A stretch of 64,000 bases of DNA from positions 868,001 to 932,000 of the forward strand of contig CAWDZA010000015.1 in the NCBI GenBank assembly GCA_963806635.1. Reading direction: 5' to 3'. Below the pieces are notes generated by a model. It was not told where the DNA came from. It worked only from the letters and a program-made list of their open reading frames with translations, and did not search any database. The translations under genes were made by a program, and so were the position numbers. Source of the stretch: CAVVEQ01 sp963806635. GTDB lineage: Bacteria; Chloroflexota; Anaerolineae; Anaerolineales; Anaerolineaceae. Positions 45,471-54,044 of this stretch are shown one piece after another (the first letter of the stretch is position 1; each line of letters opens with the position of its first letter).

Positions 45471-46817
45471 ATGTCCCCAAAAAACCCGATTAACACAGCT
45501 TCTCCGCGCGAACGAGCCTTCATGGTTGGTGTCGAGATTCGCAGCGATCCGTCATTGCTGAGCCTGTCTGATTCACTGGCTGAGCTCGAGCTGCTGGCGG
45601 ATACCGCAGGGTTGGAGGTGATCGGTGAAACGACGCAACGTTTGGATCACCCCCACCCCGCCACCCTGGTTGGTTCCGGCAAACTTGAAGAAATAAAAAT
45701 GCTCGTAGAGGATTCCCTTGCGGATGTGGTCCTATTCGACACTGAGCTCTCCCCCCGCCACCAGCGCGAGCTGGAGGAATTGATCGGCCCGCCAGTAAAG
45801 GTCATTGATCGCACCGCGTTGATCCTGGATATTTTCGCCCAGCACGCCGACACCCGCGAGGGGATCCTGCAGGTGGAACTTGCCCAACTCGAATACAGGT
45901 TGCCCCGCCTCACCCGTGCCTGGACCCATCTTGCCCGCCAGGCAGGCGGCGGCGCTGGCCGGACTGGCAGCGTGGGCGGCGTGGGTTTGCGCGGTCCGGG
46001 CGAAACGCAGTTGGAGGTGGATCGGCGCGAAATTCGTAAGCGCATCTCCAGCCTTAAGGCTGAGATCGAAAAGGTGCGTGCGCATCGCGCCCGCCACCGC
46101 GTTCAGCGAAAACGCTCCCAAATCCCCGTTGTCGCCATCGTCGGATATACCAACGCTGGGAAATCCACCCTTCTCAACGTTCTTGCCAAAACGGATGTGT
46201 TCGTGGCAGATCAGTTATTCGCAACTCTCGATCCCACCACCCGGCGGGTCAATCTGCCTCAAGGGCATACGGTCCTTTTCACCGATACAGTTGGATTCAT
46301 TCAAAAATTGCCCACCCAATTGATAGCCGCATTCCGTGCCACCCTGGAAGAGATCACTGAAGCGGATCTCGTGCTTCATGTGGTGGATATCACTCATCCC
46401 AATGCGGTTGCACAATCCAAATCCGTCCATCAGACTCTGCAAGAGATACAGGCGGATGAAATCCCTTCGATCACCGTCCTGAACAAGATCGATTTGCTAC
46501 CTGATCCGGAAAATGCGCTCAGCAGACTGGAAGGTTTCCCGCGCTCATACGCGATCTCTGCCAGAAACAGAGCCGGTTTGCCGGAGATGCTGGCTTCCAT
46601 CGAGAGTATCCTTTTTGAATCTTTCGAACCGATCGTCGTCCACCTGCCTTACCAGCAGGGTCAATTGATTTCTCTTTTTCACGACCAGGGGCGTATCGAC
46701 AAACTGGATCACACCCGCGGCGGGGTGACCATACATGGTTCCCTGCCGGGCAGGTTGTTCGCCCAATTCCAGCCTTTCATTCACAAACCAAGCAAGGATT
46801 CACCCACCCCGGATTAA
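45471..46817 (+). CDS. hflX: GTPase HflX
   Basis: 448 residues. N-terminal HflX domain with HPHPATLVGSGKLEEIK and DTELSPRHQRELEE, glycine-rich linker GGGAGRTGSVGGVGLRGPGE, then a G domain: G1 GYTNAGKSTLLN, G3 DTVGFIQKLP, G4 NKID. It binds and splits stalled or hibernating 70S ribosomes. Co-transcribed with the aminotransferase. A bidirectional terminator directly follows. Confidence 0.96.
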   Translation: MSPKNPINTASPRERAFMVGVEIRSDPSLLSLSDSLAELELLADTAGLEVIGETTQRLDHPHPATLVGSGKLEEIKMLVEDSLADVVLFDTELSPRHQRELEELIGPPVKVIDRTALILDIFAQHADTREGILQVELAQLEYRLPRLTRAWTHLARQAGGGAGRTGSVGGVGLRGPGETQLEVDRREIRKRISSLKAEIEKVRAHRARHRVQRKRSQIPVVAIVGYTNAGKSTLLNVLAKTDVFVADQLFATLDPTTRRVNLPQGHTVLFTDTVGFIQKLPTQLIAAFRATLEEITEADLVLHVVDITHPNAVAQSKSVHQTLQEIQADEIPSITVLNKIDLLPDPENALSRLEGFPRSYAISARNRAGLPEMLASIESILFESFEPIVVHLPYQQGQLISLFHDQGRIDKLDHTRGGVTIHGSLPGRLFAQFQPFIHKPSKDSPTPD

Positions 46818-46821
46818 ATAA

Positions 46822-46849
46822 AAAAAGAGCGATTTTAATCGCTCTTTTT
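46822..46849. terminator. Bidirectional terminator between hflX and rpmF
   Basis: AAAAAGAGCGAT, loop TTTA, ATCGCTCTTTTT: a perfect 12-bp stem with A- and T-runs on both ends, between convergent genes. Confidence 0.92.
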
Positions 46850-46855
46850 GTTTGG

Positions 46856-47056
46856 TCAGGACTTCTTTTTCTTGTCTTTATCGACGGCAACAACTTCCTT
46901 ACCCTGGTAATGCCCGCATTTGGGGCAAACCGTGTGGGGAAGGCGCATTTCACCACAGTTGCTGCACTGCACTAAACTGGTGCCTGTCAGCGCATCATGC
47001 GAACGGCGGCGGTCACGCCGGCCTTTGGATAATTTTCTCTTTGGAAGTGGACCCAT
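46856..47056 (-). CDS. rpmF: 50S ribosomal protein L32
   Basis: 66 residues. The start PKRKLSKGRRDRRRSHD is the L32 signature. Four cysteines form a zinc ribbon (CSNCGEMRLPHTVCPKCG). A Lys-rich tail closes it. Structural protein of the large ribosomal subunit. Single gene on the minus strand; the usual yceD/plsX neighbours are absent. Confidence 0.96.
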   Translation of the reverse strand: MGPLPKRKLSKGRRDRRRSHDALTGTSLVQCSNCGEMRLPHTVCPKCGHYQGKEVVAVDKDKKKKS

Positions 47057-47161
47057 TCTAATTACTCCTGATTATTACGAACTTTCCGAATTGCACAAGC
47101 CACGAATTATACATAGTCCAACCCCATCGGTCAAGGAAAAATGGGCTCTCATTCTACCAAC

Positions 47162-47191
47162 TTGAAAAAGGATATTGGATTGGATTACAAT
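47162..47191 (+). promoter_or_regulatory. Promoter of the PP2C/SpoIIE-type gene, probably leaderless
   Basis: TTGAAA, 18-bp spacer, TACAAT, ending 7 bp before ATG 47199. The predicted transcript starts at or within a base of the start codon. Confidence 0.45.
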
Positions 47192-47198
47192 CATTTTC

Positions 47199-47927
47199 AT
47201 GGATATTCAAATCGCGGCTGCGAAAACAAATAAATATGCCACCCCGGAGAGCGGGGATACACTTGAAATGGTGGAACGTCCGAACGGTGGCGTGTCCGTC
47301 GTGCTGGCAGATGGGCAATCCAGCGGTCGCGGCGCAAAAGCCGTATCGACTCTGGTAGTACGCAAAGTTATTTCCCTGCTCGCCGAGGGCGTACGGGATG
47401 GAGCTGCCGCCCGGGCAGCATCCGATGCCCTCTTTACCGAAAAAAATGGCAAAGTGATCGCCTGTCTCAATATTCTTTCGGTGGATCTCCAAAGTCAGAC
47501 TGTTGTCCTTTCACGGAACAACCCCAGCCCCATTTTCATTGCCAATGGCGACGAGTTGAAGTGTATCGACCAGTCAAGCCTTCCCATTGGTACCTCGCGA
47601 AATATCAAACCCGAAATCACCGAAATTCCCTTGTCTCCCAACCTAACGATCATCATGTTCACCGATGGTATCTTTTTCGCCGGCGACCGTACCGGGCAAA
47701 AAATGGATATCTGCAGCGCCATCCAGGGCATGCTGGAGGAGGAAAATCCAAGTGCGCAATACCTGGCGGATTCACTGCTTCATCAGGCGCTGCGGCTGGA
47801 TCAGAACCGGCCAAACGATGACATGAGCGTGGTTGTGTTACGGGTTTCGGCCACGGAGTCCGAGCAGATCCGCCGGATGACCCTTACCCTTCCAGTTCCA
47901 CCCCTGCGCAATACGCAAACCTGGTGA
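47199..47927 (+). CDS. SpoIIE/PP2C-type protein phosphatase
   Basis: 242 residues from ATG 47199; an in-frame TTG 24 bp upstream lies inside the promoter. Single PPM-type serine phosphatase domain of the SpoIIE/RsbU kind with metal residues in SVVLADGQSSGRGAKA, RNNPSPIFI, and IIMFTDGIFF, and a closing RPNDDMSVVVLRV. Such enzymes dephosphorylate anti-sigma antagonists or act in partner-switch pathways. No sensor domain is attached. The small P-loop gene 70 bp downstream may be co-transcribed. Confidence 0.85.
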   Translation: MDIQIAAAKTNKYATPESGDTLEMVERPNGGVSVVLADGQSSGRGAKAVSTLVVRKVISLLAEGVRDGAAARAASDALFTEKNGKVIACLNILSVDLQSQTVVLSRNNPSPIFIANGDELKCIDQSSLPIGTSRNIKPEITEIPLSPNLTIIMFTDGIFFAGDRTGQKMDICSAIQGMLEEENPSAQYLADSLLHQALRLDQNRPNDDMSVVVLRVSATESEQIRRMTLTLPVPPLRNTQTW

Positions 47928-47996
47928 TTTTCCTACTCCGGGAAGTTATGCCCTTTTGAAAACCCAAGAAATTTATCGAAATCTAAAAAGGTCAGG

Positions 47997-48362
47997 ATGC
48001 TCCGTGTAGGTATAGTTGGTCCTTGCGGCTCCGGAAAAACCACGCTCATAAACCAGTTACGATTGAATGGTCAGGACTTTGATATTCGCCACATCGCCCA
48101 GGAGCACTCGTACGTCCCTGATATGTGGCTTCGGATCGTTCACCCGGATGTCCTCATTTTTCTGGAAGTAAGTTTTGAAATTGCCACATCCCGGCGGAAA
48201 TTAAATTGGAGCCAAGCGGAATTCACCGAACAACTCCGCAGGTTGCAAAACGCCCGAGAAAATGCCGATCTGGTGATCCCGACAGATGAACTGACCCCGG
48301 AACAAATCGCGGATTGTGCCATCCGCTTTTTACGTCAATCATCTGGCGAAAATGGCAGGTGA
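47997..48362 (+). CDS. Small P-loop NTPase-like protein
   Basis: 121 residues. Opens with a Walker A motif, GIVGPCGSGKTTLINQL. The middle (DVLIFLEVSFEIATSRRKLNW) resembles the region after the P-loop in nucleotide or kinase-like small NTPases, and the protein ends in a helix. Too short for a full GTPase; looks like a compact kinase-like P-loop protein. Function unknown. Between the phosphatase and secD, same strand. Confidence 0.7.
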   Translation: MLRVGIVGPCGSGKTTLINQLRLNGQDFDIRHIAQEHSYVPDMWLRIVHPDVLIFLEVSFEIATSRRKLNWSQAEFTEQLRRLQNARENADLVIPTDELTPEQIADCAIRFLRQSSGENGR

Positions 48363-48453
48363 GTTCCCTACTCACCCATTTCCATCAAGGGTATAATCGC
48401 AATGTTAAATCCAGCCATAGGCTGGTATTTGCTTGATTGGAGGTCTTTTCTGC

Positions 48454-49833
48454 ATGCAACGCAAGTACATCTATCTTCTTTTAATTGTCCTCCTTGTGGT
48501 GATCGCCGTACTGGTGGATCTCCCCAACCCCCCACAGGCGATCAATTCGCTCATGGGCAGGGACGTGCAGCCAGCGCTTGGTTTGGATCTCCGTGGAGGC
48601 GTCCAGGTCCTTCTTCAACCATCGGCTGGTTTTGAGGCTTCGAGTCAGAACCTTCAGGATGCAAGCAAAATCCTTGAAAACCGCAGCAATGCTCTGGGTG
48701 TCTCCGAGCAGGTATTCCAGGTGATCGGGTCGCAGTACATCCTGGGTGAATTCCCCGGAAAAACAAACACCGACCAGGTCGTTAGCATCCTGCAGCAAAC
48801 AGGTTTGCTGGAATTCATCGATGCTGGCTCCACATACTTGGAACCAGGCACAGTGGTGGTCACTGATGTTGCCAGCAGCGGGTCTCAGCAACCCTCCGTT
48901 CAACCCACTGCTTCTGCCTCCAGCAGCGCGACCCCCGAAGCCGCCCCAACAGAGACCAAGGTCTACCACACCGTTATGACTGGTGCTGATCTGAAGACCG
49001 TGAATGTTACCTCCGGTTCCACCGACCCAAACCCCTATATTGCCTTCACCCTCACTGATAGTGGCGCCGCGGTTTTTAAAGATTTCACCACTCAAAACGT
49101 GGGGAAATACCTGGCCATTGTTCTGGATAAAAAAGTCGTTTCAACGCCAGTGATCCAGAACGCCATTACTGATGGAAAAGGGATCATTCAGGGAAATTAC
49201 ACGGTGGATTCCGCAAATCAGCTCGCCACCGTGCTGCGCTTCGGCAGCCTTCCTGTTCCCCTGGAAGTCGCCCAAAGCACACTTATCGGTCCTTCCCTCG
49301 GGCAGGACTCGCTAAATAAAAGTATCACAGCCGGCATCCTGGCCTTCATCGCCATCGCTTTATTGATGCTCCTCTATTACCGCTTCCCAGGCTTGATCGC
49401 CACCGTGGCATTGATGATCTACATCGCGATCAGTTTCGCTATCTTTAAGCTGGTACCGGTCACGCTCACCTTGCCGGGCATCGCCGGGTTTGTTTTGAGT
49501 ATCGGCATGGCTGTGGATGCGAATGTGCTAATTTTTGAGCGCCTCAAAGAAGAATTGCGCGGTGGGCGAATGCTCAACCAGGCCATCGAACTCGGCTGGA
49601 AACGCGCCTGGTTATCCATCCGCGATTCCAATGTCTCCACCCTGATCACGTGCGTGATCCTGTTCTGGTACGGAAGTCAATTCGGCGCCAGCATCGTCAA
49701 AGGGTTTGCGCTCACGCTTGCACTGGGTGTTCTAGTGAGTATGTTCACCGCAGTGGTTGTTACCCGGTCATTCCTGCATCTCTCGCTTGATCGGATCAAA
49801 TTCGCTGATCACCCCAAGTGGTTTGGTTTGTAG
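48454..49833 (+). CDS. secD: Protein translocase subunit SecD
   Basis: About 459 residues. Start ATG 48454 with GGAGGT 9 bp upstream; the longer reading from 48433 overlaps that site. First helix near the N-terminus, then the periplasmic P1 region with LGLDLRGGVQVLL and ALGVSEQVFQVIG, a Ser/Thr/Ala/Pro-rich insert (about residues 150-180), and five C-terminal helices with ANVLIFERLKEELRGG. With SecF it drives late steps of protein export by proton flow. secF starts 13 bp downstream. Confidence 0.96.
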   Translation: MQRKYIYLLLIVLLVVIAVLVDLPNPPQAINSLMGRDVQPALGLDLRGGVQVLLQPSAGFEASSQNLQDASKILENRSNALGVSEQVFQVIGSQYILGEFPGKTNTDQVVSILQQTGLLEFIDAGSTYLEPGTVVVTDVASSGSQQPSVQPTASASSSATPEAAPTETKVYHTVMTGADLKTVNVTSGSTDPNPYIAFTLTDSGAAVFKDFTTQNVGKYLAIVLDKKVVSTPVIQNAITDGKGIIQGNYTVDSANQLATVLRFGSLPVPLEVAQSTLIGPSLGQDSLNKSITAGILAFIAIALLMLLYYRFPGLIATVALMIYIAISFAIFKLVPVTLTLPGIAGFVLSIGMAVDANVLIFERLKEELRGGRMLNQAIELGWKRAWLSIRDSNVSTLITCVILFWYGSQFGASIVKGFALTLALGVLVSMFTAVVVTRSFLHLSLDRIKFADHPKWFGL

Positions 49834-49845
49834 GAGTTATCCGAA

Positions 49846-50778
49846 ATGAAGATCAATATCATTAAATATCGCTACTGGTACTTTCTTTTCTCGCTGATCA
49901 TCATCATCCCCGGGATCATCGGGTACGCGCTGTGGGGTCTGCCGCTTTCGATCGATTTCACCAGCGGATCACTATTGGAGGTTCGCTTCGAAACAGGCAA
50001 AGCTCCCCAGCCCGCCCAGGTGGTTGCCTTGTATGCCGAATATGGCTTTGACAGCCCGCGTGTGCAAACAGCGGAAAACGACAGGCTCATCATCCGTTCC
50101 AAAGACATGCCTCAAACTACCAAACAGGCGATCGTCGATGAGATGCAGACCCGCTTCAATAGCACTGTGACAGTGGATCGGTTCGACACTGTCGGTCCAA
50201 CGATCGGCGCTCAAGTGACCCAGCGAGCCTTTTTTGCAGTTGCGCTCGCGGCGTTAGGGATCCTCGCCTATATTACCTTCGCCTTCCGTAAGGTAAATCA
50301 CGCGTTCCGATATGGAGTCGCCGCCATTATCGCCATGATCCACGACATCCTGGTTGTGATTAGTGTGCAGGTGTTCCTCTCGCATTTCCTCGGCTGGGAG
50401 GTCGATTCCCTTTTCCTGACCGCGCTTCTAACCGTTATCGGCTTTTCGGTGCACGATACCATCGTGGTCTTTGACCGGCTGCGTGAAAATTCAATGATCT
50501 ACCGCCGGGTTCCCTACGAAACAGTGGTAAATCACTCCATCGTTCAGACCCTGGATCGCTCGATCATGACCACCTTCACCGTCCTCCTGGTGCTCTTCAT
50601 TCTCGCGCTGTTCGGCGGGGTCACCATCCGGCATTTCGTGATCATCCTTTTCGTGGGTATCCTCAGCGGCGCATATTCCTCCATTTTCGACGCCTCCCCA
50701 ATTCTGGTTGTTTGGGAGAACCGGGAATGGCGGACCTGGTTTAAAGGTAAAAAGCCTGCCCCCACTGCCACGCCTTAA
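49846..50778 (+). CDS. secF: Protein translocase subunit SecF
   Basis: 310 residues with six predicted helices. Seen: IDFTSGSLLEVRF near the N-terminus, and the conserved VHDTIVVFDRLREN in helix 4-5. Partner of SecD in the SecDF export motor. AGGAG precedes the ATG. Ends in a strong terminator. Confidence 0.96.
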   Translation: MKINIIKYRYWYFLFSLIIIIPGIIGYALWGLPLSIDFTSGSLLEVRFETGKAPQPAQVVALYAEYGFDSPRVQTAENDRLIIRSKDMPQTTKQAIVDEMQTRFNSTVTVDRFDTVGPTIGAQVTQRAFFAVALAALGILAYITFAFRKVNHAFRYGVAAIIAMIHDILVVISVQVFLSHFLGWEVDSLFLTALLTVIGFSVHDTIVVFDRLRENSMIYRRVPYETVVNHSIVQTLDRSIMTTFTVLLVLFILALFGGVTIRHFVIILFVGILSGAYSSIFDASPILVVWENREWRTWFKGKKPAPTATP

Positions 50779-50794
50779 CAAATACAGGTTGACT

Positions 50795-50826
50795 AAAAAG
50801 GTTCTGGAAATTTTCAGAGCCTTTTT
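50795..50826 (+). terminator. Terminator of secDF
   Basis: AAAAAGGTTCTG pairs with CAGAGCCTTTTT (one G-T pair) around an 8-nt loop, with the right arm ending in five T. Confidence 0.88.
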
Positions 50827-50896
50827 ATTTACCATTTTGATTTTGGGCGGTTTTCAGGTATAAAATGATTACCAGGAACGAACTTTAGGAGTTTTC

Positions 50897-51925
50897 ATGC
50901 GAAAAGAAGTGATTCTGATCACAGGAGCGAACGGGGAAATCGGGCATGGGCTGATCGATTTTCTTACAGCCAAAAAGGATGCCTTCGTTATCGCCCTGGA
51001 TGTCCAACCACTGGATGAATCTCTTTCGGGCAAGGTGGAAAGATTTATCCTGGGGGATATCCTGGATAATATGCTCCTGGGCAGGCTGGTCGCCGAATAT
51101 GAGATCCGCACCATTTTTCACCTGGCTTCCATCCTTTCCACAAAAGCGGAATACAACCCGGAAACCGCTCACAGGATTAATGTTGAAGGTACGATTAACC
51201 TGCTGCGACTGGCTGTTGAACAATCTTCCTGGCAAGGCCGCCCTGTGCGGTTCCTCTACCCCAGCTCCATCGCCGCTTATGGGCTGCCAGATCTGAAAAC
51301 CAAAAACGCCACCCCAAAGGTAAAAGAGTGCGACCACTGTCAACCGACGACCATGTATGGCTGCAATAAGCTCTATTGTGAATACCTGGGCAGTTATTAC
51401 TCACGCTACTACCGCAGGTTGGCGGCTGACCGCCCTCTGCACCCGGTGGACTTTCGCTGCATTCGCTTCCCAGGGTTGATCAGCGCCACAACCATCCCCA
51501 CGGGCGGAACCAGTGATTACGGACCGGAGATGCTGCATCATGCGGCCAAAGGCGCTCCTTACGCCTGTTTTGTTCGTCCGGACACCCGTCTGCCGTTTAT
51601 GGTCATGCCGGACGCGATTAAAGCATTGATCCAGCTCGAATCTGCCCCGGTTGAAAACCTGTCACAATTGGTCTATAACATCACCAGCTTCAGCCCTACG
51701 GCAGAGGATTTCCACCGGGTGATCCTAAAGGAATTCCCGGATGCCAAAATTACCTTTGAACCTCACGCCAGCCGCCAATCAATCGTGGATAGCTGGCCAC
51801 AAGATGTGGATGATTCCGCAGCCAGAAAAGATTGGGGCTGGTCGCCAGATTATGGCCAGGAGCGTGCTTTCAGCGAATATCTGATCCCGGCGATCAAAGA
51901 GTATTATCACCAAAACCAAGACTGA
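50897..51925 (+). CDS. tdh: NAD-dependent epimerase family, L-threonine 3-dehydrogenase-like
   Basis: 342 residues, extended SDR. Rossmann motif ITGANGEIGHGL, catalytic YGCNK (Tyr/Lys). The block GGTSDYGPEMLHHAAKGAPYACFVRPDTRLPFM contains residues typical of the UDP-galactose-epimerase-like threonine dehydrogenase, which oxidises L-threonine to 2-amino-3-ketobutyrate. This step feeds glycine, and the glycine cleavage operon is in the same window. The cysteine-containing segment around residue 148 (KVKECDHCQP) lies in the nucleotide-sugar-like region. TAGGAG precedes the ATG. Confidence 0.85.
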   Translation: MRKEVILITGANGEIGHGLIDFLTAKKDAFVIALDVQPLDESLSGKVERFILGDILDNMLLGRLVAEYEIRTIFHLASILSTKAEYNPETAHRINVEGTINLLRLAVEQSSWQGRPVRFLYPSSIAAYGLPDLKTKNATPKVKECDHCQPTTMYGCNKLYCEYLGSYYSRYYRRLAADRPLHPVDFRCIRFPGLISATTIPTGGTSDYGPEMLHHAAKGAPYACFVRPDTRLPFMVMPDAIKALIQLESAPVENLSQLVYNITSFSPTAEDFHRVILKEFPDAKITFEPHASRQSIVDSWPQDVDDSAARKDWGWSPDYGQERAFSEYLIPAIKEYYHQNQD

Positions 51926-51953
51926 TTATTGATATTTGAGTTAGGAGAACCAA

Positions 51954-52504
51954 ATGACAGAGAACAGCGTAAATGGACTTCCTCCGATTGCAGATGACGA
52001 AAAAATCACCTGGTTATGATCTATCTCGACCAGGGTATCGTCTGGGGAAATGTGATCTCGAAATCCCAGATCCGGGTGAGCACCTGGCTGCGTACTTCTG
52101 CTGCGCCGGATTTTCTGACCCTGTACCAGGCGAATTTCCTGCTCACCTACGGCGGCACTACCCAGAAACCGGTCGTCTACCCGGTGATGCACATCCCCGC
52201 CCCAAAGGTGCTCGCCTTCCACATCATGCCGCCGAATTCGGACCCCCTGGATTACGACCCCACCGAGCCCAATCGCCGTCTTGAAAAAGCTGGGTTGATC
52301 GTCGGCGGTTTTATTTTTGAAGGTTATATTCGGATTTCATCAATTTCCAACTTGAACAGCTACATCGATGTCACCCGGGAGGAATTCTCCACATTGTATG
52401 ATCTCAGCATCACCTGCCGCCCGATACCTTCGCTTGGAACCATGAAGGTGCCCTATGCACTGATCCGCCAGGCTGCGGTGATGTGGTGCAATCGGGATAA
52501 CTGA
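51954..52504 (+). CDS. Conserved hypothetical protein, frameshifted
   Basis: About 180 residues. The Shine-Dalgarno AGGAG precedes ATG 51954, but that frame stops after 21 codons (stop 52017-52019). The next frame continues from ATG 52016 with LDQGIVWGNVISKSQIRVSTWLRT (shown in part), so a single-base indel near 52010 splits one gene. A soluble mixed alpha/beta protein with no known motif; conserved-looking segments are VMHIPAPKVLAFHIMPP and EPNRRLEKAGLIVGGFIFEG. Follows tdh by 28 bp; same operon is likely. Function unknown. Confidence 0.65.
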
Positions 52505-52513
52505 ACCTGAAGC

Positions 52514-53878
52514 TCAAAACGAGAAAAGGAAGATCATATCCATCACATTTGTACCGGTGGATCCGGTTCGGATCATGCCCCCTACCTGGTCAAAGTAGTG
52601 ATAGGAATCATTTCCAGCCAGGAACCTCTCAGGGTCGCATCCGATCGCCATTCCTTTTTGATAGGTTTCGCCGGTAACGATTGCTCCCGCAGCATCGGTT
52701 GGTCCGTCCTCCCCGTCTGTAGCCAGGGTAACCAGGCAAATGTTCCTGATCCCTGCAAGAGGCCTCACCGCGGCGAGCGCTAATTCCAAGTTGCGGCCGC
52801 CCAGCCCATCCCCCTTCATCCGGACAGTGGTCTCCCCACCCCCGATGAGGCACAGAGGCTTTTGCAAGCGCTGGTTGGATTGCGAGGCAGCGATCAGCTT
52901 TTCCGCCATTTCCTTCCCAATTACATTCGCTTCACCCTGGATTTGAGAACCCAGGTTGACCGTCTGAAAACCTTCACCGGCGGCAGCGTTCAAGGCAGCC
53001 TCGACGGAAATTTCATTGCTCGCAACCAGTTTATAGAGGCAATGATCAAAAACCGGATCTCCTGGTTTAAGCGTTTCCGGTATTTGTGCAGCCAATCCTG
53101 CCTGAAGTGTCTCAATGATGGAAATTGGTAGAGCATTTTGAAGCTGATATTTTTGGATAATTTGGAAAGCATCTTCATAAGTGCTCTCATCCGCAACTGT
53201 CGGTCCTGAGGCAATCACAGCCGGCGGACTCCCAATCACATCCGAGATCGCGAGCGTAAGCACAGCTGCTGGCGAGCAGATCCTGGCAAGTCCGCCACCT
53301 TTTACACGGTCAAGATGTTTTCGGATCGTGTTGATCTCGCCAATCGTCGCCCCGCACTTCAACAACTCCCGGGTGAGAACTTGAATATCCTCAAGCCGGA
53401 CACCATCATAAGGCAGCGTCATCAACGCTGATCCACCTCCAGAAATCAGGCAAATGACCAGGTCCTCTGGGCTCAAACCCCGGCAGGAATCGATCAGCTT
53501 TTCGGTGGAACGCAGGGAATCTTCTCCAGGGATGGGATGGTTTCCCTTGACGATCTCAATTTGCTTTGGCAAGCCCCTGGTGGGTTGCTCAGGATTGCTC
53601 TTTGTGATGATTAATCCACTCATATATTTTCACCAAGCACATCTGCAACACCGCATGCCATCGGAATGGACGCCTTACCTGCACCAATCAGATGCACTCT
53701 TGTATTTACCGGAAATTTCTTTTCCAACCCCGAAACGCGTAAATTTTTTCCATTAAAATCAAGAACCGAGCTCACTGCCTTGCACGGATCAGCAGCTTGA
53801 AGAGCAGCTGAGAGGATCTTGAAGCAAGGTTTTCTCGTTCTTACTATTCAACAGGTTGTTTTTGATATCGAATTTCAC
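52514..53878 (-). CDS. Glycerate 2-kinase (MOFRL family), frameshifted at the N-terminus
   Basis: The intact piece, 369 residues (53623-52514), has the MOFRL-family signatures ISGGGSALMTLP, KHLDRVKGGGLA, IGGGETTVRMKGDGLGGRNLELALA and TDGEDGPTDAAGAI. The missing first 85 residues are upstream in other frames (ILSAALQAADPCKAV and VHLIGAGKASIPMACGVADVLG). The likely start is GTG 53878. Frame changes are near 53815 and 53625. The enzyme phosphorylates D-glycerate to 2-phosphoglycerate. Convergent with the hypothetical gene, 9 bp apart. Confidence 0.82.
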
Positions 53879-54044
53879 GGATCAAATATCCTGACGGAAA
53901 ACTGCAAAAATCAGTACATTTGTTTTTAGACATGGGCTTAAAATAACTCAGATATATTCGGATTGTAGTCTAAAATAAACTCGTGAAATTACTCAAACAT
54001 CTCAATGGTGTTTCAATCTATAACTCAATCCAGGAGGAATTAAA

